A DNA stretch of 64,000 nucleotides from assembly GCA_963691705.1 (NCBI GenBank), contig OY829540.1:44118158-44182157 (forward strand), read 5' to 3'. The translations under genes were made by a program, and so were the position numbers. This DNA is from Viola odorata. Lineage: Eukaryota; Streptophyta; Magnoliopsida; Malpighiales; Violaceae. Below, in pieces: positions 32,012 to 44,211 of this stretch. Every line of letters begins with the position of its first letter. Positions within the stretch are counted from its first letter, which is position 1. Below the pieces are notes generated by a model. It did no database searches. It saw only the letters and a list, made by a program, of their open reading frames with translations, and had not been told where the DNA came from.

Positions 32012-34446
32012 CTACCAGAGATGAAGTTCGAAACGGGGAAGGAAAGCAGCATCATCATCCCATTCGATCGCATCCCACCAATCCTTTTCGGCATTCAACT
32101 CAATTTGACATCCTAACACACAGTTAGGGTCAAATGGAAGCTTCTTAAGTTGCGGACAATTCTTCACAGCAAAATCATACAGGAACAGCAGTCAGAGCGT
32201 TGCTTGGGCAGACGCTCTCCAGTACTGGCAGATCCTCTAAATACAGAGCAGCAAGACCGGAGAATGGATGCACCTCTTCGCGCTTTCCTAGGTCGACCAC
32301 TTCACCTAATTCCCCTCTAGCAGTACTGATAATTTCTCTCAATCTCTTACATCTAAAAACATGCAGCATCCTCAAATTTGGCTCTGAAACAAGATATGTC
32401 AGCTCCTCGAAGGAATTGCTGTCACCCACAACCACTTGCGTGATGCTGTTGAAACTTATTTGTGATCTAAGTAGCTTGCTGCTGCCGTTGGTGGAGTTAA
32501 CATACAACCCCTTAAAATCACACTTAGCGATCACTAAACAATCCAAATGCTTCATTTCTGCTAAAAGAGAAATGTTTATGCACTCTGGAACTTTGAAACC
32601 CATGAGGCTCAAAGCTTGAGTATTTTCCAAAAAAATTCTGGTGTTGAGCAATATCTCAAGAGCCAAGAAAGATCCTATTGTGATTTCCAACACTTTCAGA
32701 TTTTCTAAAAACTGCAATTCCTCTAAAAAAGGAAAAGAACATCAGTCTCCTCCTCCTTATCCCTTACGTACCAGTTGCAGATCACCTGATCTGTTCTGCT
32801 GAGTATGAGATGAAGACTACAAACATTCAAATATCTCAGCTCTTTGAGCTTTGTCAACGCAACAGGTAGCTTTGTTATCTTCGTAAATGTTGTGTCAAGA
32901 AATTTTAATGAAAACAATCTTGATATGCTCTCTGGCAGCTCCACAACGCTAGTGCGTGATAGGTTTATGACAGTCAGCTTGCCCATTGATACAAAAAATT
33001 CCATCATGGATCTTATAGAAGTGCTTATTATTTCCGAGAAACAAAATCAAAAGATCAGGGCATGCAGGTACCTGCCCTAGCTCCCCAATGTCATTATTTA
33101 GCAATGCTACCCTCTTCATCTGTTTCCACACCCTAACACTTGGTGCTTCTTTTAGATGCATCCCAGCCATCACCAAGGTGTCTTCTTTCCCTATCCATAA
33201 TGCCATGCTTCGGACCATATCATGCATCCTTACGAAATCCTTTTCATCTCGCAACGAGGGTCAATTTCATCCTCATGATCACAAATATCAATCCAAAAAT
33301 CTTCAAGCATCCAAAGTTGCACTATCTGTTCCTTACGGATATCATAACTGGACCTCAGAATTGAGAATAACTCACTCATACTGTCCTCACCCTCCTCCTG
33401 ATGATTTTTTGAATTTTGAAGTGCCGGTCTTCTGAACGACTTGATAGTATGGATGGCTATTGATGACATCCTCCTCAACTTTCATCACAAATAGTTTCCA
33501 AGCTTGTTCCTCTTCCAAAGTCTGAACGCTAAGGCCCCTGTCAGGACGCGGCTCCATTTTTCTGCACACATGCTCTGGCCGCATTGTGAATACCACTTTG
33601 GACTGGTTCAGACTTTCGGATGGAGGAATCCCAATCTTAGAAAGGTTAATAGCCCTCCTTACGTCATCTAACAGCGTAATACTCCTTTTCCCGCAATGCC
33701 TTGAAGATGTACGCAGCTTTCTCCTCGAGAGTTTTGTCCTTCAACTCACCCGGAAGTCCAATCTTTTCTCCAATGGCTTGTTGAATGGTCTCTAAATTGA
33801 CATCTTTGGCCACATCAATCCAGATCACCAGGAAATTTTCAGATCTGCTAACAAAATGGTTGTTGATTTTATTCGAGAGTAGTTTTTCCAACAGCCCCAC
33901 GATTCCAACATTTTCGACCTCGAGGTACCTCAAAACCTCATGATGTTTAGCCTCCAAGCCCACTGTCGGAGCACAAGGCTTCTCGGCCCCACGGTCCAGT
34001 TCTGGTGTTGCTTCCACGACCAGATCTTCGTCTGTCAGCTCTTCTCCAATCGTCTTTAGACTATTTAGCTCTTTCACGCATTTTTCTACCTCTCAGCAAA
34101 ATACGGAGCTTGACAAATACTGAGTTGAGCAAATTCCTCCGAGGCACAGTCTGTCAATTTGGAGGTCACCTTCTGTTCTCAACTTATCACCTTTGGCTAT
34201 TTCCTTCTCAACCCTCGCAAGCCACAAGTCAACTCTTTCGCCCGTCTGCATTTGATACCCTTGTTTGACTCTGATTCTTCGGATGAACTCTTTCTTTAGA
34301 GTCCGCAAGTCTTCAAGATTTTTCTCCATAGATTGAAGAAGATTATACACATAAGCTGCGTGTTTAACAGTAAACTCATAGCCGAAATCCAGTATGACAT
34401 CACATATTCGCTTGATTAAAGGGTCCAAGCTGATGCCATTACCCAT
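32012..34446 (-). pseudogene. CC-NBS-LRR (RPS5-like) disease-resistance pseudogene
   Basis: An intracellular immune receptor gene on the minus strand, intronless as usual for this class. ATG at 34446 opens a coiled-coil domain (MGNGISLDPLIKRICDVI). The NBS follows with a frameshift near 34090: CAPTVGLEAKHHEVL, then ENVGIVGL joined directly to LEKLLSNKI, so the P-loop (GxGGxGKTT) is deleted at about 33890. RNBS-A (VIWIDVAKDVNLETIQ) and kinase-2 (LLDDV, 33660-33674, after a frameshift) remain; the GLPLAL motif is missing near 33430. MHDMVRSMALWIG and LRR sequence follow (LSRTSVVELPESISRLFSL), and the C-terminal NCPQLKKLPFD with the stop at 32012-32014. At least five frame changes. Without the P-loop ATP could not be bound, so it is a pseudogene. 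Confidence 0.92.
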
Positions 34447-35140
34447 CTGGTCTGGTGATATGCGCCAAAGGTTTTGATAAATTTTTTTTTTTTTCCAAAA
34501 TAAAACTCGTCTGACATCAAGCAGCTAAGAAGAATGTCTGAACCAAACCATGTCTGTCAATCCAAAAGGGTGTGATGATAAGCGGAGAGTAGTTGGGCCA
34601 GGCTACATAATATTATTCATATTTCTTGCTAAAATACTATTCATTTCATAAATTAACAATGTCACTGCTTGACAAAATATGAGAAGGGTATACTCTACCT
34701 AATTAATACACTGCCATGTATGAACACAGGTACAGGACGCGTCTTTTATTCTCGGCGATACAAGAGAGGGTCTTTTACTCAGAAACATAGAAGAAGTGAT
34801 CAGGTCAGCAAGGATAGGAATTGAATTTCAAAGCTAGACAGGCATTTATTTGAGTGTTTGTTTTGGCAAAAACAGATCAAAAGCTGCTTCGAGATTAAAC
34901 AAAAATCCGTTCAATTAGAGAGCACATACTATTTGAATCATGATGCAGAGCATGAACATATTTCTCTGCACCTCTGCCAAATGGGAAAGACAATACAACC
35001 AAGATTCAAGAATGCAATTAACCTTTGACCGGATTGGCTGCACCAATAAAGATTTCTTGTTTCATTTCACGAAAGCCCCACAAAATTTGGAAACTGTAGT
35101 AGCATTCTTCACACTGAATGTTGTTAAGCTCTGACATGAG
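34447..35140. other. Spacer between NLR pseudogene and deformylase
   Basis: About 690 bp with no gene or mobile element visible. It should contain the decayed promoter of the NLR (read leftward) and the 3' UTR of the deformylase (also read leftward), so the two genes point the same way. Confidence 0.5.
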
Positions 35141-37493
35141 CTACCGCGGACCAAGCTTTGGACACCCATCCGCAAGAGGTAAGTCCAAATTCTCTGTGGT
35201 TCTGAATGTTCTGTTAACCATCTTGTCAACGTATAAAGTTCCATCCAAATGATCAAACTCATGCTGTAAGATGCGTGCCTGCCAGCCAGAAGCATCAATT
35301 TTGATAGGCTGGCCATCACGATCCAAACCAGTAACCTCCACGTCAAGATATCTTTCTACCACTGCTCTGAATCCATCAACACTGCACAAATAAATTACAA
35401 AAGAAGATATAAGCATGTATATGTATCAATCCAGTCATTGCACTTCAAAGTTTTCTGCCATACAATTCTCACAAATACTAACAGAATACTAATATGGTCC
35501 AACAATTGACAGTTTCTGATGTGCTTTCTACCAATATGGAAACCAAATGAAACCGGCTGGCATAGAATTCAACTCAACCAAGTCTCATTTCTAAACCAAG
35601 GAAGAAAAAGTAAAAAGATTTGTTCATTTGCTTATTTGAAAGAAAACTTTACTTCTCTACAAGCCGTCGCTCCAGCAAGAGGAGAATCTAATAAACTAGG
35701 TTACAGAGTTGCCCATAACAAGTATCAGTCCATCTTTTGGACCATAACTTGAAGAAACAGAAAGGTGGTTGAATCACAAGGTTACCATACTTTAGACCTA
35801 ACTGATGTCAGCCTCTTTTGAGCCTCTCAACACTACTGGAGTTCTAGGAGGATTAACATGGAGGCACTCATGGACATCACATTTTCATATGAAGTGGCAG
35901 CTCTTGAGGCTTTCAGCCACACAGTTATGCAATAAACATCCAACCTCTTAAAGATGATCAAGATAGACTAGAGTTGAAGGCACAGAAAGAGACCATAAGA
36001 AAATTAGAGATGTAAGAGCAGAAGGTAATGAACTCGGAAAGCATAAGGTCAATTTTATGTATGTAGACAAGTCCAGAATGAGCCATCATGCATTCAATAA
36101 TCAGGGGTTATCATCAAAGGAGGAAAGGTTCTATCAGCTTTATGGTGCAAGAGAATTAAAACCCATCATTCGACATGAGAACCAATGGACACTAGCCATG
36201 AGTGTCGATGATTACATAACTTTAGTTGCCTGAAAACATGCTACAGAAAATGGATAGAAGGCCAGGGGAGGGAAAGAGTTGGAAAAAACTAACCCCATTC
36301 TTGAATTTTATTTTAAAGGATTTCCTTTTTGATTGGCAATGCAATATAAACCCGAGAAACTCAATGCCGTAATGTTGCATCATTGTTGCACTAAAATAAG
36401 AACATCAATAATGAAGAACTACTACTTCTAGTCTCAAATCTCGTGACATGCAAGAAAAGAGAGAAAGTGAGCACAGCTTGGCGGACCAGGAAATGACATC
36501 AGTTTACCTCAGACACCCCTCGAAGAATAGTGCAGTCCTGTTGCTCTTCTTTATAAGCTCCGGGTTGATTATTACCTGCCTCAATTAAACTGATGCATTG
36601 TAAAAGGTAAAGTGATATTCACGGCAAGGAAAACAGAAAATGTAAATTAGAATTTCTCATTTCCCACATAATAAGCATACCAGAAGATCAAAAGGAGGTC
36701 TATCCTGTGCTTTAATCTCTTCTTTTGGAGTATAACGAATAAACTCTGTAGTGTCTTCCAACACAATGATCTACAGAAAATAAAATGACAAAACTGGTAT
36801 TAGATACATCTTCATGTATTGCAAATGCCAACGTGGCTGGGAAGAGAATAGACTCCTCTCAATTTTCCACCAAGCACAGCATTCCTCCACAAAATGAAGA
36901 ATGCAGCTGAATTCATGAAAAAAAAGTGTAACTAAAATTTTCAAGATATTGCAAGCAGCTATCTGTTACTTCTCAAAACTCCACACCTGTACATTAAAAT
37001 TCTCTAACTAGGACAATCATTTCATGACCGGTAATTTCATTTTCTAGCATTAAACATCATACTTCAAAAAGAAAAGAAAAGGGCAGACCTTTAAAGGTAC
37101 TCCAATTTGAGGGGCAGCAAGTCCAACACCAGGTGCCATTCTCATAATCTTAACCATATCATCAATTATCTTCTGTATCCTCTCCGACTTGATTTCTGCC
37201 GGGTCAACTTCCCGGGTAGGTTCGTGCAGAACCGGGTCACCTGCTTTCACTATATCCGGCAAGCTCGTTTTCTTCTTTTGGCCAAAACCCCGCATCCATC
37301 CTGCTTTAGCAACTGACGACGAGTATAAAGATTTCCGGGTAGTGAAGAGGAGAGGGTATGGCTTTACTAATTCGGTTTTGGAAATGGGTATTCGGGTAAA
37401 ATGGGATATCGGAGAAACAGTGCCGGGTTTTAAGCAGTTTTGGGCAAGAGAGAACGGGAAGAGACAGAGAGAGAATCGGTGCAGTGCTTCCAT
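35141..37493 (-). CDS. PDF1A: Peptide deformylase 1A, organellar
   Basis: Removes the formyl group from the N-terminal methionine of proteins made in mitochondria (and possibly plastids). Exons on the minus strand: 37493-37089, 36770-36681, 36575-36508, 35381-35141, total 804 bases for 267 residues plus TAG. ATG at 37493 opens a basic, serine-rich leader of about 60 residues typical of an organelle transit peptide. The three deformylase motifs are intact: [10 protein letters not shown] (122-131), EGCLS (184-188, split by the last intron) and QHEFDHLDG (HExxH, 228-232), supplying the metal ligands Cys186, His228 and His232 and the catalytic Glu229. The end, [13 protein letters not shown], matches the plant 1A type. 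Every intron has GT/AG ends. No lesion is seen; this is the only intact gene in the window. A bacterial origin through the organelle is established for the family. Confidence 0.95.
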
Positions 37494-37747
37494 TGGTTAC
37501 TACTTTCTTTGGATGTTTCACTGATTTTGCGACTGTTCGCAGGTAAACAGAGTTTAGGAGTAAATTTATTTATTTATTTTTTTAAATCAGTTTAGAAGTA
37601 AAAGTTGAATTTGATGAATTTACGAAGCAGCCACTCATTTTGTTTGGACCTAGAGATGGAAATGATGTTTGGGCTTAAATTGAAATATGGGCCTACGCTC
37701 ATGCATTGGGCTTTGATTTTGGTCGAGTTGGTCCAAACAAATTTGTG

Positions 37748-38930
37748 TAGGGATGGCAATTGGGCGAGCTTTGGCGGGTTTGGGCATGTTAAAATAGGTA
37801 TGGGTGGGTAGGGGTGAGCGTTCGGATTTCGGATTTGAAATCCGACGAGTTCGGATCGGATAAGTAAGAATTCGGATAATTTCGGATCGAATTTTTTCGG
37901 ATATTTTGGCAGCTAATTCGATTCCAATCCGACACCTTCGGTTTCGGATCTATTCGGTCGAATTTTTTGGATTTTTTTCGGATTGACCGACCCATTACTA
38001 ATCAATAATTAAATTAATTAAAGTTTACGGATATAACCAAATTGAAATAACCAAATACTAAACAACCAAGTGTATCAAATAAATTCAATTTTTTTTATGA
38101 CATCCGGTAATGCATGATTAATCATATTTACAAGGTGATTCTAAGCATGCATAAACTTAATTGTATTAGTATAAAAAATTTAGTAGTCTTGTGTTATTCC
38201 AAATGATCAAACTTTCATCATATTTTAAGCCTAGCCCATGTCCTGATTTCCAAGTTGTCGGCCCATTTACCAAGCCAAAAACAAAAAGGTAGCTATCTGC
38301 GTTCTAATCTAACAAAGCAATTTCCAGAAAATTCCCAATCTCCTCCTCTGCTTTATCTTCTGTTCTTTTCACCCTTTTTATTGGCACTCAACAAAAAACC
38401 ACTCTCCGCTGAAGAACACATGCAATGACTAAGCAGCCAATCCATGTATAAAGGAGAGGGAGCGCAGCGGAGCAAGCTGCGGCTTGGAGGTTGGAGCAGA
38501 CTGCAATGAATCAGCGATTGCAAGCGGGTTTGGTTGGAGTACGTCGGATTTGAGAATTGGAAATTAATGGTTTGGGAATTAATTGGGTTGGTCATATCAT
38601 GTATCAGAATCCGTCGGACTTCGACAATCCGACTGTCAGAATCCGAAACTATTCGGATTCCGACAGCCTCCTCCGAAATCTTGTTCGACAGCATGCCGGA
38701 TCAGATCGGATCGGGTCGGATCTATCGGATCCGCCGATTCGTACTCACCCTGTGGGCAGGTATGGGTAAATATTCAACTTTTACTCAAAACTAAATATTT
38801 ATTATGCCCCATACTCAATATGTTCAATATCCAATTGGCTACGTAATGAAATTACACTTATTTATTTATTTATTATTTCACCAAATTATTTCATTTTTTT
38901 ATAATTAAGGTTCGTTTTCACCAATTGAAG
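37748..38930 (+). mobile_element. hAT-element terminal fragment, interrupted
   Basis: TAGGGATGGCAATTGGGC at 37748 and the sequence after the nested insert (GGTATGGGTAAATATTCAAC, 38760 on) match the reverse complement of the right end of the hAT element at 27556-30957, base for base over long parts. Only one end is present; similarity stops near 38930 (CGTTTTCACCAATTGAAG). It lies about 250 bp upstream of the deformylase ATG. Confidence 0.75.
37812..38751 (+). mobile_element. Second hAT-like element nested in the first
   Basis: About 940 bp starting GGGTGAGCGTTCGG and ending CGTACTCACCCT, flanked by GTGGGTAG (37804-37811) and GTGGGCAG (38752-38759), an 8-bp duplication with one mismatch. Both ends are rich in TTCGGAT/ATCCGAA motifs. 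A GC-richer middle (about 38400-38530) is not recognised. No transposase. Confidence 0.65.
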
Positions 38931-39451
38931 CAGACCATATTGTCACCCATGAGATATTTGTTTTTGAATGGATGAAGGTTGTATAGTCAGAAATGAAAGA
39001 CTAATTTAGAGGAAGCTTAGATAGAGAGAGAGGATATTTAGTTAGACATGTTTTGAAGTTTGCAGGTTGGGTTTTATTTATTTTTTGGATGATTTGTACA
39101 ATGGATACCTCCCATTTTATATAGAGGAAGGATAAACTTATCCATGTGAAAGACCTACAATACATCTTAAATTCACATGATCTAAACTTATCTAACTACA
39201 GACTAGCTTACAAATCCCTAACAAGACAAAAACTCCCTAATATGACAGATTATCATATGATAGACATATGACCTGCTGCTATTTATTATCAAACACACAA
39301 ATAAACAAAATGCCTAATATGACAAGAAATACCGAAACACTATTGTACATGGAATACTTCAGGTTCAGCTGGAAGTACTTAGTGGTGAAGTCCCTTCTGC
39401 TAGAAATTGTCTAGTTTAGAAGAAAGGCGGATGGATGAGGTTTATCCAGTT
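38931..39451. other. Unassigned spacer, LTR-like on the minus strand
   Basis: No gene is seen. The minus strand carries a TATA-like CTATATAAAATGGG near 39110-39124 and several repeats of the phrase CTAATATGACA, which hint at a decayed copia-type LTR, but no ends or duplication were found. Confidence 0.35.
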
Positions 39452-40160
39452 ATGTCTAAAAGTTTGTCTTTACCTTCCCTACAGTCACAACTCGCTTTCC
39501 GAACTACTTTTTCAAGTAAGATTGATTTTCTATAGGAAATCAATTATTCATCTGAGGAAGAAAAAATCTCAAATATTGAATTACCCCTTATCAATCCTAA
39601 CCTAGCCTTTACCCGACCCACTACCTCATATATAAAATCTATCTGTACCCTTATTAAACACCAACCCAAAACCGTCAAAGAATACATACAAGCTTCTCAT
39701 TTTGATCAACACCCAATTTTCTCCTCTAAAACTGAATAGTTTGTTACTCTTGAGATTCCTCTAGAGCTACCTCGTCAATGGATATCTCAAGGATATACCC
39801 ATCTTAATTTTGGTACAATTCACCTCGCTCTCACATACCATGGTCGTAAGGGTCTTCCTATTACAACCAGGATTGCTCTTCTTGACACCCGCTTTCTAGA
39901 GTATCAACATGCTTTCATCGAAACCATCGAGACTACACTTAATGCAGGAACTGTGTTTTTCACTTTGTTTCCTAATTTAAATGTCTCTCAAAGATGATAA
40001 ACTACTTGGCGCACTTAAAGTCCACCTTCAAATCATTGGAGCCCCTCAAATTGCAAATTCTGTCATTGATACTCTTCATTATCAAATGGTCTATCGGGTG
40101 CAGAATCATGCTCTTGACTTAGCACAAAATACATCCAATGACGCTGATTCGATCGTTAAA
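39452..40160 (+). pseudogene. Endogenous pararetrovirus movement-protein fragment (Caulimoviridae)
   Basis: The + strand frame from ATG 39452 encodes the N-terminal part of a caulimovirid polyprotein, including much of the 30K-type movement-protein core. Visible short motifs are LPRQWISQGYTHLNFG, LTYHGRKGLP and ALLDTRFLEYQH, then after a frame change VYRVQNHALDL. In-frame TAG codons occur at 39533 and 39737, and a frameshift lies near 39975-39981, so it cannot produce protein. The downstream part of the viral genome (capsid, protease, RT) is not here: at 40161 the sequence changes to an Athila-type LTR. Endogenous caulimovirids are common passive residents of plant genomes; integration is by host repair rather than a viral integrase. 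Genus is not assigned. Confidence 0.75.
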
Positions 40161-41542
40161 TGTCTTTATTTCATCATCCTTTCCACCCTTTTTAGGATGA
40201 TGATACTGCAAATTCTAGGATTTTTCACTCCTTTCTTGCAAAACATGTTGCCGAGGAGCAATTCATCCGTTTGGAGCTGAAACTGCCTGTTAAAGAGCAA
40301 GTTTTGATGATCAGAAGCAGTCCTTATCCCAGGCCTGGAATAAGGCAAGTCCGAAACATGCGACTTTGGCCTGGGATGCGTCTGCCAACTGTCTCTTCTA
40401 GAAGTATAAATCCTGCGGAGTCCCACTTCAGCTTGAAGTCTTGTGACCGAAATCTCCTATTTTGTTGCTGAGGAGATTAAAACAATTGTTATCTATAGGG
40501 ATTTAATTTCCTTTTAGGTTTTTGAATTCTAAACTTATCGGTTTGCTATTTTTGCTATTAAAGAACCGACTTGGGAAAAGAGGGTTAGTCTCTTCTTCCC
40601 CGATTTTTCTTCTTCTTCTTTCTAGAACAACAGCCATTAACGGAGCTTCAAAACTCTTTTTGCTTTCTTCTCTTTAATTAAATTTTGTTTTATGTTTCCA
40701 ATCTTTTTTATTTATTTATTATGATGATGCTAGGCTAAATTCCTATTTTCCTTGTAAGGATTCGTCGCCATGATTATCTGATTGTGAGATCTAATTGCAG
40801 TTATTAAATTCCAACTTATATCTCTATTTGTTTTGATTGAATGTCATGTTATTCATATTTCTATTGAAGCTTGATCAACTACAATTAGGGTTTGATTAAT
40901 TACAGTCTTCTCTTGATACTTTGGAGTCTACATTGTAGAGAGAGATACGAAGGTAACTACCTAGTCAACGGATCAGAATAGAAAATGAATAAAGTCTAGT
41001 TTATAGGAGTAGACACTTCTCTCTCCCAGACCTAGGATAAGGTCTCTCACAACGTATTTATCAGCCTACTTTCTTAGACTTGATAGAATAACTTCTTCAG
41101 GCCAGAAAGTAGGTTAGGGGTTTTAAATAGGTGAAAACCTTTATTAATCTTGTATAGGTTGAGAGTAGGAGATTTAGGTGAAAACCTGGTCACTATAGCC
41201 GCCTATAAGTTCGATCTTGAAAATATTTGAATCGATGATCAATTAGTACAATGCATGAGCACAGTCGAATCCTTACTAGGAACTTTGTCATCTCTAAACA
41301 CACACACAACTCATTTTATTAACTATTTTATGTTACTTCTATTTCTTAATCAATTGCAACGCAACAAACATCATTATTGGTATTTACCACTTGTTACTTT
41401 CCTAGTCATTACAAGGAATTTTAATTGTCCACCGAATCCCTGAAAACGATCCTTTTACCACTTGCTATTGTTTTCATCTACATGTGCATGGTGAATTGTA
41501 TTTATTTAATTTTGACGATTTTGACGATTTTGACAACCATCA
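40161..41542 (+). repeat. Athila-type LTR, + orientation
   Basis: About 1.38 kb beginning near TGTCTTTATTTCATC and ending ACCATCA. It matches the reverse complement of 44212-45573 along its whole length, at roughly 80% by eye. It contains a near-palindrome at 40322-40345 (one mismatch). The left boundary is uncertain because weak similarity between the two copies continues about 15 bp further out. Confidence 0.75.
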
Positions 41543-41549
41543 AATTTTA

Positions 41550-42475
41550 ATCTCGGGAGCACTGAACCACCACCATCCGGAGAGAGGTCCACGACCGGTG
41601 AGGAAACCGCATCGGATCCAACCTTCAAGGCAGCTCCCAAGGACATAGCAGTCGAATCGGAGGAAGATTTCGATGAGAGACCACTGTCTAGGAGGAGGAA
41701 AGGAAAGGATCCTATGGTCGGGGAAAAGGAACCAAGTGTGGGGGAAAAGAGAAAATTCCCTTCCCCCAGACTTGACACACCAGAGCCACAAGCTCCTTCC
41801 CCCAGGTCAGATGCAGAGGCAGAAAGAGCTTCAAGGAACAGAGCAGTCCAGACCCAAATGAACCAGAATATCATCATCAATATCCAACACAGCAGCTACA
41901 GCAAGCAAACAAAAAGGCCATGTGAGGGTCAGAAGCAGAAACAAGGGCACAAAAACTCCACTGTAAGTACCCCCAACCATTGATAACCTCAATGGCTGGT
42001 TAATTTTTCATGATTCAGATTCCATGCAAAAATTATCTGCTAAGTTTAGATGTGATGTAACTCCTTGTGCTGAACTTGACATTAGCATATTGACTAATTT
42101 GGATGTTTTTGATTCTGTCACTGAATTCATAGATAATATCGGTTGGAAGCCTCTATTTTGTCCTGTGCACCCCTATTACTTGGAACTGAACTTGGAGTTT
42201 TACTCCTCGTTTTGGTTAGTTCATTCAAAGAAAAATATCCTAGGTGTTAAAGAAGTGAACTTTAGGCTTGTTAATCAATATTAGCATATTAGCGTGCATG
42301 AATTGAATATGATGTTGGGTTTTGTGACTGCTGATGAATTAAATGCTGATTGGTAATTAAATTGCTTAACTGATTACCCTGATGATTTTGATAAGGATGA
42401 GGCATATAGACAATTGACACAAGATCCTACTTCCACTTTTGATGACAGTCATGCAAAAGGAACATTAACGTGGGT
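41550..42475 (+). pseudogene. Athila ORF1-type protein fragment
   Basis: After a basic, proline-rich part (41714-41983: RRRKGKDPM, PEPQAPSPRS) a second frame reads NGWLIFHDSDSM, LDVFDSVTEFIDNIGW, then LELNLEFYSSFW, GVKEVNFRLVN and ELNMMLGF to about 42475. The pattern (an N-terminal nuclear-type basic leader, then a domain with LEFLS.. and ..FRLFN...) is that of the ATHILA ORF-1 family of plant Ty3 elements. A frame change near 41962 and a TAG near 42283 interrupt it. It follows the + strand LTR in the same direction and stops where minus-strand gag begins. Confidence 0.6.
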
Positions 42476-44110
42476 GTGAAACCTGTATTGCTGCATAAAA
42501 CACCATCCTCCTTATCAAAATCAAAAGTAGCAGTAGGATTTTTCTTGTTAGTACACAACTCTTTCAAAAACTTAGCATATTTTGGAACTTGTGCAATCAT
42601 GTCAAGAAGAGGAACATTAACGGCTACTTTACGAAGTATATCTAAAATAGCTTTTTCTTCCTTTACCTTCTTGGCCTTTTTAGACCTGTCAGGGAGGGAA
42701 GAGGGATTACCTGTTCCTTCTTGGACACCACTAGCTCTGGAGTAGGAATTACCTTGGTTGATTTTTCAAGGGTTACCTCTGCTTCTAGTTCAACTTGATC
42801 TGGTAGTGGCACTGTAATTTGCTCCTTCCCCAGACCTGGGGGGAGGACTGTTCTTTCTAGAATTTCTGTCCCACTCCTCAATGCCACTACACTGACATTA
42901 TATTTTGGGTTGCCCACAGTAGTCGATGGAAACTTTCCTTGCTCCTGTCTACTAATTTTCATCTCTCCCATCTCCCTCTGTAAGGTAGCAATACTGTTTT
43001 GAGTTGCTTGCATAAACTGTTTGAGTGTCTCTTCCATCGAAACACCAGTGGTTACTAGAGGGTGTTGTGGGGCTGAGAGTTGCGGAATGCTAGGAGGTCT
43101 AGGCATGAAGTTTTGTAGGTTCATAGGTGGTGGTTGTTGCGGTTGGGCTTGATATTGGTGATTGCGTTGAATCACGAGGTTAGAGTTTGTGTTCTTTCTC
43201 CATCACGAGTTGTTGTTATACTGATTTGGATTAAATACAGGCTTGTGAGGTGGATATTTCCCATAATGTTGCTGATATTGCATTGCGACACTGACTTCCT
43301 CGGGTGTCATAGTGGTCAAGATGCAATGATCCGAAGGGTGTCCTTGCTGGCGGCATACGCCACATGTCATGGTTGGTTGTACCTGTTGTACCTGTACTTG
43401 TGATTGACCTGCGCAGAGGGTATCCATACGGTTCGAAAGTTCATCTAATTTCTGTTCAATTATGGATACATTACCAATGAGTTTTTCTCTATCTCCTCGG
43501 TCATTTTGGTAGCAGTTCTCGGCCAAGGTTTGGATCAATTGATTCACCCTCGTCAGCGTGCAATCCTGTAGTGTGCCTCCAGCAGCTCCATCTAGCATCA
43601 ATTTATCTCTTGTGCACATCCTGTCGTAAAAGTATTGCATGAGGTTGTGATCTGAGACTCCATGGTTTGGGCAAATCTCCTGCAAATCCTTATACCTTTA
43701 GTAATAGTCCCAAAAATCCTCATTTGGAGCCTGATGGATTGACACAATATTTTTCCTAGCGTTTCCTACCTTGCTAGAGGACCAATACTTGTTGAGAAAA
43801 GTACTCAACATTTGCTGCCATGTATTAATGGAGTTGTGTTGAAGGCTAAGGAACCAAGTCCTAGCTTTGTCTTCTAAGGTCCATGGGAAGGCTCGAAGTT
43901 TAGCTCGGTTAATTTCTACTCTCTGGAGGAGGTGGTGGTGGCTGGTTATTTTCAGGGGGGTCCATATCTGGTTCGAAAAGTGGGTTTTCTCTAACTGCGG
44001 ACGAACTTTCTCCCAGGTTTGGGAGAAGGTCTAGTTAGGGTATTTGCGAAGAACTGTTTCCTGATTCTTGCTCTTCAAAGATAGCTCTCTGCCTTTTTGC
44101 TTGCTTTATG
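42465..44110 (-). pseudogene. Athila-type gag
   Basis: Read from about 44110 downward: a proline run (NNQPPPPPPESRN), then the retrotransposon Gag domain (AFPWTLEDKARTWFLSL, INTWQQMLSTFLNKY, NEDFWDYY, LMQYFYDRM, LDGAAGGTL), a region with CGVCRQQGHPSDHC (a zinc-knuckle-like CCHC), a glutamine/proline stretch and a C-terminal VPLLDMIAQVPKYAKFLKEL, which matches the Gag/protease border of Athila elements. Stops and frame changes occur near 43690, 43200 and 42660. It lies downstream of the minus-strand LTR and primer site in the expected order. The reading ends at about 42465 against the oppositely oriented ORF; protease and pol are absent. Confidence 0.8.
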
Positions 44111-44189
44111 TACTGCGTTTCTCTTCTGATAATTTTTGGGTTGTACGAAAGCAATTATGAGCGAGAAGATCTGATCAGTACCGATGAAT

Positions 44190-44211
44190 CCCTAGCAACA
44201 ACGCCAAAATT
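44190..44211 (-). promoter_or_regulatory. Primer binding site of the minus-strand Athila element
   Basis: On the minus strand the LTR end is followed by TTTTGGCGTTGTTGCTAGGG, a diverged form of the TGGCGCCGTTGCCGGGG-type primer site common in plant Ty3 elements. This identifies 44212-45573 as a 5' LTR. Confidence 0.75.

Noticed and set aside
32012..34446. Functional NLR resistance gene
   Set aside because: P-loop and GLPLAL motifs are missing and at least five frame changes occur.
40148..40320. Extension of the viral coding region into the LTR
   Set aside because: The same sequence is present in the inverted LTR copy at 45420-45573, which is not next to any viral DNA, so it belongs to the LTR.
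41963..42018. Possible 56-base intron (GTAAGT to TTCAG) in the Athila ORF fragment
   Set aside because: Shorter than usual plant introns, and the protein pattern continues within the supposed intron in another frame (NGWLIFHD), so a frameshift is the simpler reading.
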